A stretch of DNA of 50,337 nt. Source: Gemmatimonadota bacterium (lineage in GTDB: Bacteria; Gemmatimonadota; Gemmatimonadetes; Gemmatimonadales; Gemmatimonadaceae). The position numbers and the translations under genes were made by a program. Shown here piece after piece: positions 25,241 through 32,320 of the stretch. The stretch covers positions 1-50,337 of the forward strand of contig VHBP01000011.1 in NCBI GenBank assembly GCA_016871915.1, given 5' to 3'. The notes under the pieces were generated by a model. That model had not been told where the DNA came from. It searched no databases and saw only the letters and a program-made list of their open reading frames with translations. Positions within the stretch are counted from its first letter, which is position 1; each line of letters starts with the position of its first letter.

Positions 25241-25957
25241 GTCCAAGCCTATGGCGGACCGAACCCGATAGTACCCCCGCCCGATGAACTCTCGGAGCAT
25301 GCGATCGGTGTCCTCAAACGCCTCCGCATCCGGCAGGAAATCCATGGGCGTGCGGGCGCGGAGGGCCTGCCCGAAATCCACCGGAAAGGGGGTCACCGTG
25401 AAGCCCTGCCCTGTGAAGAGCCGCTCCGACCGTGACATGTGAAAAGCCGAAGTCACGAGGAGGATACGCCGCCCGACGCCGAGCGAGTCGACGAGGGCGC
25501 GCACCGCTCGCGCTTCCTCCGCCGTATTCGCCGCAACGCGCGTGAGTGCGATGCGTGACGAGGGGATGCCGATGGCCCTGGCTTCCTCCGCAAGGAACTC
25601 CCCCTCTGGGCGCATCTCGCGCATCCATGGCACCTGACCGCGCGTGAAGATGAGAAGCGGCGCCCGCTCAGCGCGCAGCAACTCGATCCCTCCCATGAAG
25701 CGATCGACGCCATCGCTCCATTCGGAGGTTCGCCCGGTTGCGGTGGGCGAGGTAGTGGTCATCCCGCCGAGGACGACGATGGCATCAGCGACCGGCACCT
25801 CAGCCGCGACCTGTCGCGACATGCCCTGCTCAGACCAGCTGACGAACCGCTGTGACACCACCTGCAAGCTCGACGCATAGAGAAGCGCCACACCGACGAA
25901 CACCGGCCACCGACGCCGCGTGAACGTTCCCCAGAGCACCAACCCCATCACCACCAC
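25223..25957 (-). CDS. YdcF/ElyC-type DUF218 membrane protein
   Basis: Inner-membrane protein with a DUF218 domain. From GTG at 25955-25957 it is 244 aa: one hydrophobic segment (about 1-35), then the domain with IVVLGGMT (about 60), AEEARAVRALVDSLG and LLVTSAFHMSRSERLF (about 165-182), ending with EFIGRGYYRVRSAIG. ElyC-like proteins act in lipid-carrier or envelope homeostasis, but the reaction is not defined. Upstream in frame lies an unread stretch reading IYLHKLLPLLVSPL, which looks like the missing first membrane helix; only a CTG at 26000-26002 could start it. The annotated N-terminus may thus be too short. Confidence 0.8.
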   Translation of the reverse strand: MVVMGLVLWGTFTRRRWPVFVGVALLYASSLQVVSQRFVSWSEQGMSRQVAAEVPVADAIVVLGGMTTTSPTATGRTSEWSDGVDRFMGGIELLRAERAPLLIFTRGQVPWMREMRPEGEFLAEEARAIGIPSSRIALTRVAANTAEEARAVRALVDSLGVGRRILLVTSAFHMSRSERLFTGQGFTVTPFPVDFGQALRARTPMDFLPDAEAFEDTDRMLREFIGRGYYRVRSAIGLDGRADD

Positions 25958-26010
25958 GAGTGGTGAGACGAGGAGCGGCAGGAGCTTGTGGAGGTAGATC
26001 AGAGGGCGGC

Positions 26011-27066
26011 CTACGCCAGCAGATCGGTCACGAGCGACGACGTGTGCGTCACCAAGGCGATCACCTTCTCATAGGGCATCCGCGTGGGACCGATCACCCC
26101 GATCACCCCCGTCAGACTCCCCGCCTTGTACTCGGCGGTGACCAGCGTGAGGCCGCCGAGGAGCGCGGTCCCATGCTCCCCACCGATCGTGATCGAGACC
26201 CCGGGCTGCTCGGCGCGAGACCGTAACACCGTCGCCAGCTGCGAGCGCGTCTCGGTCAGGGTGAGGAGACGCTTCATCGACTCCCCCGTCGCGAACTCCG
26301 GCTGATCCGCGAGCACCGAAGGCTGACCGAGCACCACCGTCTCCTCATCGGTCACGGTGCCGACATCGAAGAGCTGCTCCCCTTCCTGCACGAAGATGTT
26401 CAGCAACTCCCCCGCTCCGGCGAGGCCCGTCGCATGCGGCGCCGCATCGCGAAGGCGCGCGCCGAGTGTCCCGCGGATCTCCGCGAGCGAGAGGCCAGCC
26501 AAGCGCTCATTGAGCACGCGCTGCACCTCCGCGATCGCCTCGTCGGCGATCTCACCGCGCATCTCGACGAAGATCGTGCGCATCGTCCCACGGCGGAGCG
26601 TCAGGACGAGGATCAACTTCTCGGTGGTCAGCCGGACCAGCTCGAGCCGCTGGAGTACCGTCTGGTCGAGGCGAGGACCGAGGGCCAGCCCAAGCTCCTG
26701 CGTCAGCACCCCGAGCGATTGCGCCGCTCGGCGGAGGATCGTCTCGATCGCCGAACTCTCGGTGCCGATCCCCTCCGCCAGGCGATCCATCTCCGCACTC
26801 GGGAGTGGCTCGAGTCGCATCAAGGAATCGACGTAGGTCCGGTAGGCCTTATCGGTCGGGATGCGACCGGCGGAGGTGTGGGGGTGGAAGAGGAACCCCT
26901 TCTCCTCGAGGTCGGCCATGGTGTTGCGGATCGTGGCCGGGGAGACCCCCAGTCCGAATCGACGGGAGATCGTCCGGGACCCGGCGGGTTCCGCCGTCTC
27001 CACGTAGGAGCGGACCACACACTCGAGCACCCGACGCTCGCGTTCCGACAGCTCATGCAACGCCAT
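26011..27066 (-). CDS. hrcA: Heat-inducible transcription repressor HrcA
   Basis: Repressor of class I heat-shock genes, acting at CIRCE operators with GroEL as folding partner. The 351-aa protein has the N-terminal winged helix (SERERRVLECVVRSYVE, with SPATIRNTMADLEEKGF as recognition region), an HTSAGRIPTDKAYRTYV dimerisation stretch, a GAF-like middle domain and a C-terminal segment with GVIGPTRMPYEKVI. The TAATCT -10 lies 7 nt before the ATG, so the mRNA is probably leaderless. No CIRCE sequence (TTAGCACTC-N9-GAGTGCTAA) is seen here. Confidence 0.95.
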   Translation of the reverse strand: MALHELSERERRVLECVVRSYVETAEPAGSRTISRRFGLGVSPATIRNTMADLEEKGFLFHPHTSAGRIPTDKAYRTYVDSLMRLEPLPSAEMDRLAEGIGTESSAIETILRRAAQSLGVLTQELGLALGPRLDQTVLQRLELVRLTTEKLILVLTLRRGTMRTIFVEMRGEIADEAIAEVQRVLNERLAGLSLAEIRGTLGARLRDAAPHATGLAGAGELLNIFVQEGEQLFDVGTVTDEETVVLGQPSVLADQPEFATGESMKRLLTLTETRSQLATVLRSRAEQPGVSITIGGEHGTALLGGLTLVTAEYKAGSLTGVIGVIGPTRMPYEKVIALVTHTSSLVTDLLA

Positions 27067-27073
27067 AAGTCGC

Positions 27074-27103
27074 AGATTACGAATGACTTCGAACCGAAGT
27101 CAA
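27074..27103 (-). promoter_or_regulatory. Promoter of hrcA
   Basis: TTGACT (27098-27103) and TAATCT (27074-27079) are 18 nt apart on the minus strand, 7 nt upstream of the hrcA ATG. The -10 contains the hemW stop codon, so hrcA can be expressed apart from hemW. Confidence 0.6.
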
Positions 27104-28213
27104 GGCGGCGGCGAGTGCATCGATGCGGAGCCATCCGTCAGGGGTCAGCACAAGTCGATCCCCCTCCTGCCGGCCCCACCCGGCGTCGATCCAGGGGCCG
27201 ATGATGGTCGCGTCCTCAGGTCGGAGGACCAGGCCGTCGCTCGTGCGAAGGCCGAGGTAGACCGCTTCGGCCAGCCGCTCGTCTGGGCCGATGGTCTCCT
27301 CCCCCGCGAGGGGATCGATCCCCTGCTCGACTTGAGTGGACCATTCGGCGTAAGCCGACGTGTTCCACCGCCGGACCCGCCCGTCAAAGCCATGGGCGGA
27401 AGGACCGAGTCCGAGATATGGGGCTCCCGACCAATAGGCGGCGTTGTGGATGGCCCGGTGCCCCGGGCGGGCGTAGCTCGAGACCTCGTAGTGTTCGAAG
27501 CCCGCGGCCACGAGACGTTCGTGGGCGAGGAGGAACTCCGCCGCATAGCGCTCTTCCGTCGCCTCCTCGACCGCCCCACGCGCGGTCCAGCGGCCGAGCG
27601 GGGTCCGAGGCTCGACCGTCAGCCCGTATACCGAAAGGTGGGTCGGCTCCAGCGCGACCGCCCGATCCAGGTCCGCGGCCAGTCGGCTCGCCCCGACCTG
27701 ATCCGGGATGGCGAAGATCAGGTCCAGCGAGACCTCGTCGATCCCCCCCTCGCGGATGGTCTGGACCGCGACCGCTGCCTCCTCCGAGGTATGGCCACGG
27801 TGCATCCAAGAAAGCACCCCGGGGTCGAAGGATTGGACCCCAAGTGACACCCGGTTCACCCCTGCCGCCTGCCAGGATCGCACCGCATGGACGGAGATAT
27901 CCTCCGGATTGGCCTCGACAGTGACCTCACGGACTTTTGTGGAAAACTTATCCACGCCGGAGAATTCGCGGATTCCGTGGAGAAGTGAGGCGATCCCCGC
28001 TCCGCCCAGTTTCGACGGGGTACCGCCCCCAAAATAGATGGTTCGTAGTTCTGTGGAAAACTCTACTCCGCGAGCTGCAAGCTCCAGGAGAACGTTTTCC
28101 ACATAGCGATCGACGGGGACCGTCTTCCGAACCGCGATCGCGAAATCGCAGTACGAGCACCGGCGCCCGCAAAACGGGACGTGGAGGTAGATATGGGGGT
28201 AAGAAACAGCCAT
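27077..28213 (-). CDS. hemW: HemW, heme chaperone / radical SAM protein
   Basis: Radical-SAM protein related to HemN, thought to insert heme into respiratory enzymes. The 378-aa protein begins with the cluster motif HVPFCGRRCSYCDF (CxxxCxxC), lacks the extra cysteine of true HemN, and has GGGTPS, ANPEDI, RVSLGVQSFDPGVL and the HNAAYW motif linked to heme binding. Its 5' third carries four of the DnaA boxes of the candidate origin, encoded in VENVLLE, VEFSTEL and VDKFSTKV. The region before its ATG is very AT-rich. Confidence 0.93.
   Translation of the reverse strand: MAVSYPHIYLHVPFCGRRCSYCDFAIAVRKTVPVDRYVENVLLELAARGVEFSTELRTIYFGGGTPSKLGGAGIASLLHGIREFSGVDKFSTKVREVTVEANPEDISVHAVRSWQAAGVNRVSLGVQSFDPGVLSWMHRGHTSEEAAVAVQTIREGGIDEVSLDLIFAIPDQVGASRLAADLDRAVALEPTHLSVYGLTVEPRTPLGRWTARGAVEEATEERYAAEFLLAHERLVAAGFEHYEVSSYARPGHRAIHNAAYWSGAPYLGLGPSAHGFDGRVRRWNTSAYAEWSTQVEQGIDPLAGEETIGPDERLAEAVYLGLRTSDGLVLRPEDATIIGPWIDAGWGRQEGDRLVLTPDGWLRIDALAAALTSVRSHS
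27085..27101. promoter_or_regulatory. Palindrome in the hrcA promoter spacer
   Basis: GACTTCGAACCGAAGTC is a perfect 7-3-7 inverted repeat that spans the spacer and touches the -35 of the hrcA promoter. It also lies in the last codons of hemW. It is not CIRCE. It could be an operator for an unknown regulator, or a short hairpin in hemW mRNA. Confidence 0.5.
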
Positions 28214-28459
28214 GAGAATGACTTAAAGTATTTTGTCAAACTGTTTATTTTAAGAGCTTTAAGCTTTTAGCCTCAAGCTTTTTATCATCTGCCAAGTTCT
28301 TGCATCAGCGACCGCCATGATTCCACTTTCAGCGATGCCACTCCACCCTCGTCCGCCTCCGCCAAGCCGAGATCTTCCCCTACCCCACACCAGTCGTCGG
28401 GCAAACAGGACTCGGTACCAATTGTGGATAAACCATACAATCCCAACAGGTCTTCCACA
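27938..28459. other. Candidate chromosomal replication origin (oriC)
   Basis: A cluster of DnaA boxes lies on both sides of an AT-rich stretch. Exact matches to TTWTNCACA: 27938-27946 (reverse), 28052-28060 (reverse), 28095-28103 (forward) and the perfect TTATCCACA at 28423-28431 (reverse). One-mismatch copies: 27948-27956 (TTATCCACG) and 28451-28459 (TCTTCCACA). The pair at 27938-27956 reads GTGGATAAGTTTTCCACA on the minus strand, an arrangement I know from many origins. Between them 28214-28284 is mostly A and T in an otherwise GC-rich region, suited to a duplex-unwinding element. The box in dprA forces a TTA codon, rare here. dnaA itself is not in the window. Confidence 0.72.
28214..28284. 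repeat. AT-rich stretch with phased AGCTTT repeats (possible unwinding element)
   Basis: This hemW-dprA gap contains long runs of A and T. AGCTTT occurs at 28255, 28262 and 28276, i.e. spaced by 7 and 14 nt. On the minus strand TTGAGG-N18-TAAAAT could also serve as a hemW promoter. No gene is seen in it. Confidence 0.6.
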
Positions 28460-29100
28460 TCGGTGAGGACCTGAGCCCCATCCCGAATGAGAAGGTTCAC
28501 CCCGGCGGCGGTGGGGTCCTCGATACGCCCAGGTACCCCCGCCACCACCCGCCCCAGCTCCAGCGCCTGGGTCGCCGTATTGACCGCCCCGGACTTGAAA
28601 CCTGCCTCAACCACCAGGGTCACTCGGCACAGGGCAGCGATGATCCTGTTCCGGCGCGGGAAGTACCCTTGGACCGCCCGGGTCCCCGGTTCGACCTCCG
28701 AGACCACGAGGGCCCGCCGCCCCATCTCAGCCAACAGGGTCCGGTGCGCTACCGGATAGGGCACGTCGACCCCCGTTCCCTGCACCCCGATGGTCCGTCC
28801 CCCGGCCTCCAGCGCCGCCTGATGGGCCGCGACATCCACCCCTCGAGCCATCCCGCTCACCACCACCAACCCCGCCCGGGCACAGGCACGAGCCAGCTGG
28901 CTGGCCATCCGAACGCCATACGGGGTGGGCTCTCGGGTCCCGACGATGGCCACCAGGCGGTCGGGAGCGTCCGCCAATAGGCCAACATCACCCTCGCAGC
29001 ATAATCCCGCCGGTGGGTTCGAAAGATCGCGTAACGAGCCAGGGAGACCCTCCGCGCCGATCCACTTCGGCTGGCCGGAGAGGGCCTCGGCCGGGGGCAT
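28285..29100 (-). CDS. dprA: DNA-processing protein DprA (short form)
   Basis: DprA loads RecA on incoming single-stranded DNA during natural transformation. The Rossmann-like core is complete: VAIVGTREPTPYGVRMA, VVSGMARGVDVAAHQAAL, GTGVDVPYP and FPRRNRII. At 271 aa it is short: it has no N-terminal SAM domain, and after about residue 205 the tail lacks a recognisable winged-helix DML1 domain. ATG at 29098-29100 overlaps the obg stop by 1 nt (TGATG). The 3' part holds two DnaA boxes and unusually AT-rich codons. Confidence 0.9.
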   Translation of the reverse strand: MPPAEALSGQPKWIGAEGLPGSLRDLSNPPAGLCCEGDVGLLADAPDRLVAIVGTREPTPYGVRMASQLARACARAGLVVVSGMARGVDVAAHQAALEAGGRTIGVQGTGVDVPYPVAHRTLLAEMGRRALVVSEVEPGTRAVQGYFPRRNRIIAALCRVTLVVEAGFKSGAVNTATQALELGRVVAGVPGRIEDPTAAGVNLLIRDGAQVLTDVEDLLGLYGLSTIGTESCLPDDWCGVGEDLGLAEADEGGVASLKVESWRSLMQELGR

Positions 29101-30095
29101 CACGCCGCGCCCGACTTCCGGAGCTCGAGGAGCTTGCTCCACCACGCCGCCTTGAGCTCATCGAGCCCGAGCCGGCCGGGGGCCGAGATCGCCCACATCC
29201 CGAAAGCGTGCGGCGCCTCGATGGCGGGAACGTAGAGCTCCCCCATCAGATCGCACTTGGAGAAGACCACACAGTGCGGCTTGGCCGCCAGCTCAGGGGA
29301 GTACTGCTCCACCTCGCGCCGGAGCTGATCGTACTCCGCCTGCCAGTCCATGGCGTCGATCGGGATCAGGAAGGACAGGATGCGGGTGCGCTCGATATGC
29401 CGTAGGAACTGGAGCCCGAGCCCCTTCCCCTCATGGGCCCCCTCGATGATCCCTGGGATGTCCGCCACCACGAAGGTGCGCGAATCACTGAGCTGCACGA
29501 CCCCGAGGTTCGGCTTGAGCGTGGTGAAGGGGTAGTCGGCGATCTTGGGGCGCGCGGCAGAGATGACCGAGAGGAGGGTCGACTTCCCCGCATTCGGTTG
29601 CCCCACGAGCCCCACGTCGGCGATGAGTTTGAGTTCGAGCTCGAGGGTCCGCACCTCACCCTCCTCGCCCGGCTGCCACTCGCGGGGCGCCTGATGGGTC
29701 GCGGTGACGAAGAAGGCATTCCCCTTCCCCCCTCGACCGCCCTTGGCGACGACCATCTCATCGCCGTGCTCGAGGATCTCTCCGACCCGCTCCCCGGTCT
29801 CCTTATCGCGGATCACCGTCCCGGGGGGCACCGGGAGGACCACGTCCTCCCCCGACCGCCCCGTCTTGTTCGATCCCATCCCATGTTCGCCGCGTTCCGC
29901 CTCCCAGGAGTCGCGGTAGGTGAAGTCGAGGAGGGTCGAGAGGTTGGCATCGCCGAGGATGCGGACATCCCCGCCCTTACCGCCATCGCCGCCATCGGGG
30001 CCACCCATCGGCGCGAACTTCTCCCGCCGGAACGAGGTGCATCCGGAGCCGCCGGTACCGGCGGTCACGCGAACCGTCACGAGATCGATGAACAC
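29100..30095 (-). CDS. obg: GTPase Obg/CgtA
   Basis: Essential P-loop GTPase in late 50S assembly and stress control. The 331-aa protein has the Gly-rich Obg fold (MFIDLVTVRVTAGTGGSGC, then GGDGGKGGDV), and the G domain with GQPNAGKST, switch region TTLKPNLG, DIPGIIEGAHEG and SKCDLMGE in place of NKxD. The serine in SKCD is a conservative variant of the usual Asn and deserves note. No OCT domain follows. The common upstream rplU-rpmA pair is absent. TAGCTT lies 6 nt before the ATG. Confidence 0.95.
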   Translation of the reverse strand: MFIDLVTVRVTAGTGGSGCTSFRREKFAPMGGPDGGDGGKGGDVRILGDANLSTLLDFTYRDSWEAERGEHGMGSNKTGRSGEDVVLPVPPGTVIRDKETGERVGEILEHGDEMVVAKGGRGGKGNAFFVTATHQAPREWQPGEEGEVRTLELELKLIADVGLVGQPNAGKSTLLSVISAARPKIADYPFTTLKPNLGVVQLSDSRTFVVADIPGIIEGAHEGKGLGLQFLRHIERTRILSFLIPIDAMDWQAEYDQLRREVEQYSPELAAKPHCVVFSKCDLMGELYVPAIEAPHAFGMWAISAPGRLGLDELKAAWWSKLLELRKSGAA

Positions 30096-30101
30096 GAGGG
30101 G

Positions 30102-30107
30102 AAGCTA
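30102..30107 (-). promoter_or_regulatory. Candidate -10 (TAGCTT) of obg-dprA
   Basis: TAGCTT is 6 nt before the obg ATG on the minus strand, with no Shine-Dalgarno between and no clear -35. A leaderless start for obg-dprA is implied. Confidence 0.45.
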
Positions 30108-30136
30108 GTCGAAGCGGGCCCTGCGTGCGGATCGAA

Positions 30137-31153
30137 TCAGCGCGCGTGTGACCCGGATGACGCCACACGCACCGGGCGAATCTCCCCCACCACCTCGCCG
30201 CGCGTGTTTCGGATCGGCCGGTGCGCGAACTCCGCGAGCCGAGCCGGCAACTCAGCCGGGAGGATGTCGAGCTGCTGAAGTGCGGCGAGTACCGCCGCCT
30301 GCTGCGCCCGGAGCGCCCCATCCTCCACCTTGAGCGCGAGCCCGAGCCCGCGACTCGGCACCGCCACCGAGTGCACCCCTTCGGCCCCGACCTTCGCGAT
30401 CACCGCGCCCTTCGTCTCCTCGAGGAGGACGGTATCGAAGCGCTCGGTCCCTCCGAGCAGATGCGGATGCGCACGCACGGCGGCGGCGATACGCGATGCG
30501 ATCTCGTCACCACTCTGGATCGCCGTCGCGAAGCGCGCGTAGGCCCGCGCCATCCGCTCCAGCGAGAGCGCCATCACCGTCACCCCACAGCCATCGATCC
30601 CCACCGGCATGTCATCGAGTGGGACCCCGGTCCACGCCGAGACCTCACCGAGGCAGGCGCGCTGCACCGGATGATCGACGTGTTCGTAGCCACGCATCGC
30701 CCATCCGGAGGTCTTGGCGCGGGCGAGCATCGACGCATGTTTGCCGGAGCAATTGTTGTGGAGGCGCGTCAGGGGATTCCCCGACTCGCGCCAGAGCCTC
30801 GTCCCACGCGTCGAGAGCGGCTCGTGCGGACCACAGGCGAGATCCCCCTGCTCGAGGCCCAACGACGCAAGCATCCGCTCGACCACCACGAGGTGCTCTG
30901 GCTCGCCTCCATGGGATGCGCAGCTGAGCGCGAGCTCCTCTGGCCCCCACCCGACGCTGTCGAAGCCCCCGCTCGCTAGGAATGGCATCACCTGGAAGAA
31001 CTTGGCGCAGGAGCGCCACATCGATACCAGCTGTGGGTCGCGCGCGCCGGCGATCGGGGCGCCGTCGCGGACGATGACCGCCGCGTGGACGCGGTGCTGC
31101 GATTCGACGACCTCGCCGCGGGTGACTTCGATATCGAGATGCAGGGGGATCAT
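30137..31153 (-). CDS. Class 3 (Rhizobium etli type) L-asparaginase
   Basis: Serine-dependent asparaginase unrelated to the E. coli enzymes: L-Asn to L-Asp plus ammonia. At 338 aa it carries the residues I recall for the R. etli enzyme ReAV at the same numbering: S48 and K51 (SCAK), S80, C135 and K138 (NNCSGKH), D187 and C189 (IDGCG). No signal peptide, so cytosolic. TAGCAT lies 7 nt before the ATG. Neighbouring genes (a glycosyltransferase upstream, obg downstream) do not suggest a pathway. Confidence 0.9.
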   Translation of the reverse strand: MIPLHLDIEVTRGEVVESQHRVHAAVIVRDGAPIAGARDPQLVSMWRSCAKFFQVMPFLASGGFDSVGWGPEELALSCASHGGEPEHLVVVERMLASLGLEQGDLACGPHEPLSTRGTRLWRESGNPLTRLHNNCSGKHASMLARAKTSGWAMRGYEHVDHPVQRACLGEVSAWTGVPLDDMPVGIDGCGVTVMALSLERMARAYARFATAIQSGDEIASRIAAAVRAHPHLLGGTERFDTVLLEETKGAVIAKVGAEGVHSVAVPSRGLGLALKVEDGALRAQQAAVLAALQQLDILPAELPARLAEFAHRPIRNTRGEVVGEIRPVRVASSGSHAR

Positions 31154-31160
31154 GTCACGA

Positions 31161-31166
31161 ATGCTA
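31161..31166 (-). promoter_or_regulatory. Candidate -10 (TAGCAT) of the asparaginase gene
   Basis: TAGCAT, in the context CACTAGCATT, is 7 nt before the asparaginase ATG on the minus strand. It differs by one base from the TAGCTT hexamer seen before other genes. Confidence 0.4.
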
Positions 31167-31198
31167 GTGGGACCTTCGCTGGTTGGGCACCGCCACGG

Positions 31199-32320
31199 TC
31201 ACCACGCCGGCGCATCCGCACACAGCACCGCAGCGAGCACATCGCCGGCGCGTTCCCAGGTGAACTCTGCCGCACGAGACCTGCCCGCAGCGACGCGATC
31301 CGCGCGCCATGTCGCGTCCACGCGCAACCGCGCGACCGCCGCCGCCATCGCCGCATCATCGTCCATGGATACCAGGACCGCCGCCCCACCGACGACCTCG
31401 GGGATCGGCGCCCGATCGACCGCGACGACCGGCGTCCCCGCGGCCATCGCCTCCAGCGCGACCATCCCGAACCCCTCCTGCCGCGACGGGAAGAGAAAGG
31501 CCTCCGCGAAACCATATACCGTCGCGAGGCGCGCATCAGGAAGCGTCTCCACCTCCACCATGCGATCCCACACGCCGAGGTCGCGCGCGAGGTGCTGCAG
31601 ACTGACGAGATGCGGGAAGCGCTCGCCGACCATCACGAGCTGCAGCGCCGCATCCACCGGCGCGAGTCGCGCGAAGGCACGAATCGCCATCTCGAGATTC
31701 TTGTGCGGCTTCTTGTTCGCAACGGTGAGCAGGTACGGCCCGGTGATCCCAAGCTTCTGGAGTACCTCTCGGCGCTCAATCGCTGCGAAGAAAGCCGACG
31801 CGACACCGTTCGGGATCACCTGGACCTTGTGCGCTACCTCGGGGAACCGCGCGGCGATCGCCTCCCGTGAGGTCTCGCTGACGGTGACCACCACGCGACT
31901 CGCCGCCAGCATCCGTCGCATCCATGGCGCCGCGACCATCGCGCGCAGACGCTCTCTGGGCGTGGCACCCTCCAGCTGGATGAGATCGTGTAGCGTCGTG
32001 ACGGGCGCTGTACCGGCCACCGCGCCCCGCTGCCACGCTCCATCCCAATTGGGGAACCAGGTGCGATGCGGGCGCCCCACCTGAGCGGCGAGGCGCGCCC
32101 ACGCGAAGGGGATTCGAGGATCGTAGCGCCCGCATGCGCAGTCGATGACCCGCGTGGGTACCGTCATCGTCGCTCGCACCGGCGCCAAGTCGGCCGTCGG
32201 ACCCACAAGGACGATCTCGTCGAACCGTCCCGTGCGGGAGAGCGCGCCGAGCATCTCGCGCAGATGCCGTCCAAGCCCTGAGCCGAACGGCACTCGTGCA
32301 TCGACCAGGAGCGTCGTCAC
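31199..32320 (-). CDS. GT4-family glycosyltransferase
   Basis: A 373-aa GT-B glycosyltransferase. It starts MTTLLVDARVPFGSGLGRHL, which fits the glycine-rich acceptor-domain loop, and has LLTVANKKPHKNLEMAI and the GT4 donor signature RQEGFGMVALEAMAAGTPVVA. The GTG at 32318-32320 overlaps the nucleotidyltransferase stop (GTGA) and decides the start. Its sugar and acceptor are unknown. Together with the dnaJ-linked glycosyltransferase it could serve the capsule or LPS pathway at a distance. Confidence 0.87.
   Translation of the reverse strand: MTTLLVDARVPFGSGLGRHLREMLGALSRTGRFDEIVLVGPTADLAPVRATMTVPTRVIDCACGRYDPRIPFAWARLAAQVGRPHRTWFPNWDGAWQRGAVAGTAPVTTLHDLIQLEGATPRERLRAMVAAPWMRRMLAASRVVVTVSETSREAIAARFPEVAHKVQVIPNGVASAFFAAIERREVLQKLGITGPYLLTVANKKPHKNLEMAIRAFARLAPVDAALQLVMVGERFPHLVSLQHLARDLGVWDRMVEVETLPDARLATVYGFAEAFLFPSRQEGFGMVALEAMAAGTPVVAVDRAPIPEVVGGAAVLVSMDDDAAMAAAVARLRVDATWRADRVAAGRSRAAEFTWERAGDVLAAVLCADAPAW

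Noticed and set aside
25103-27110. CIRCE operator near dnaJ or hrcA
   Set aside because: No TTAGCACTC-N9-GAGTGCTAA or close variant was seen; the palindrome at 27085 differs in sequence and spacing.
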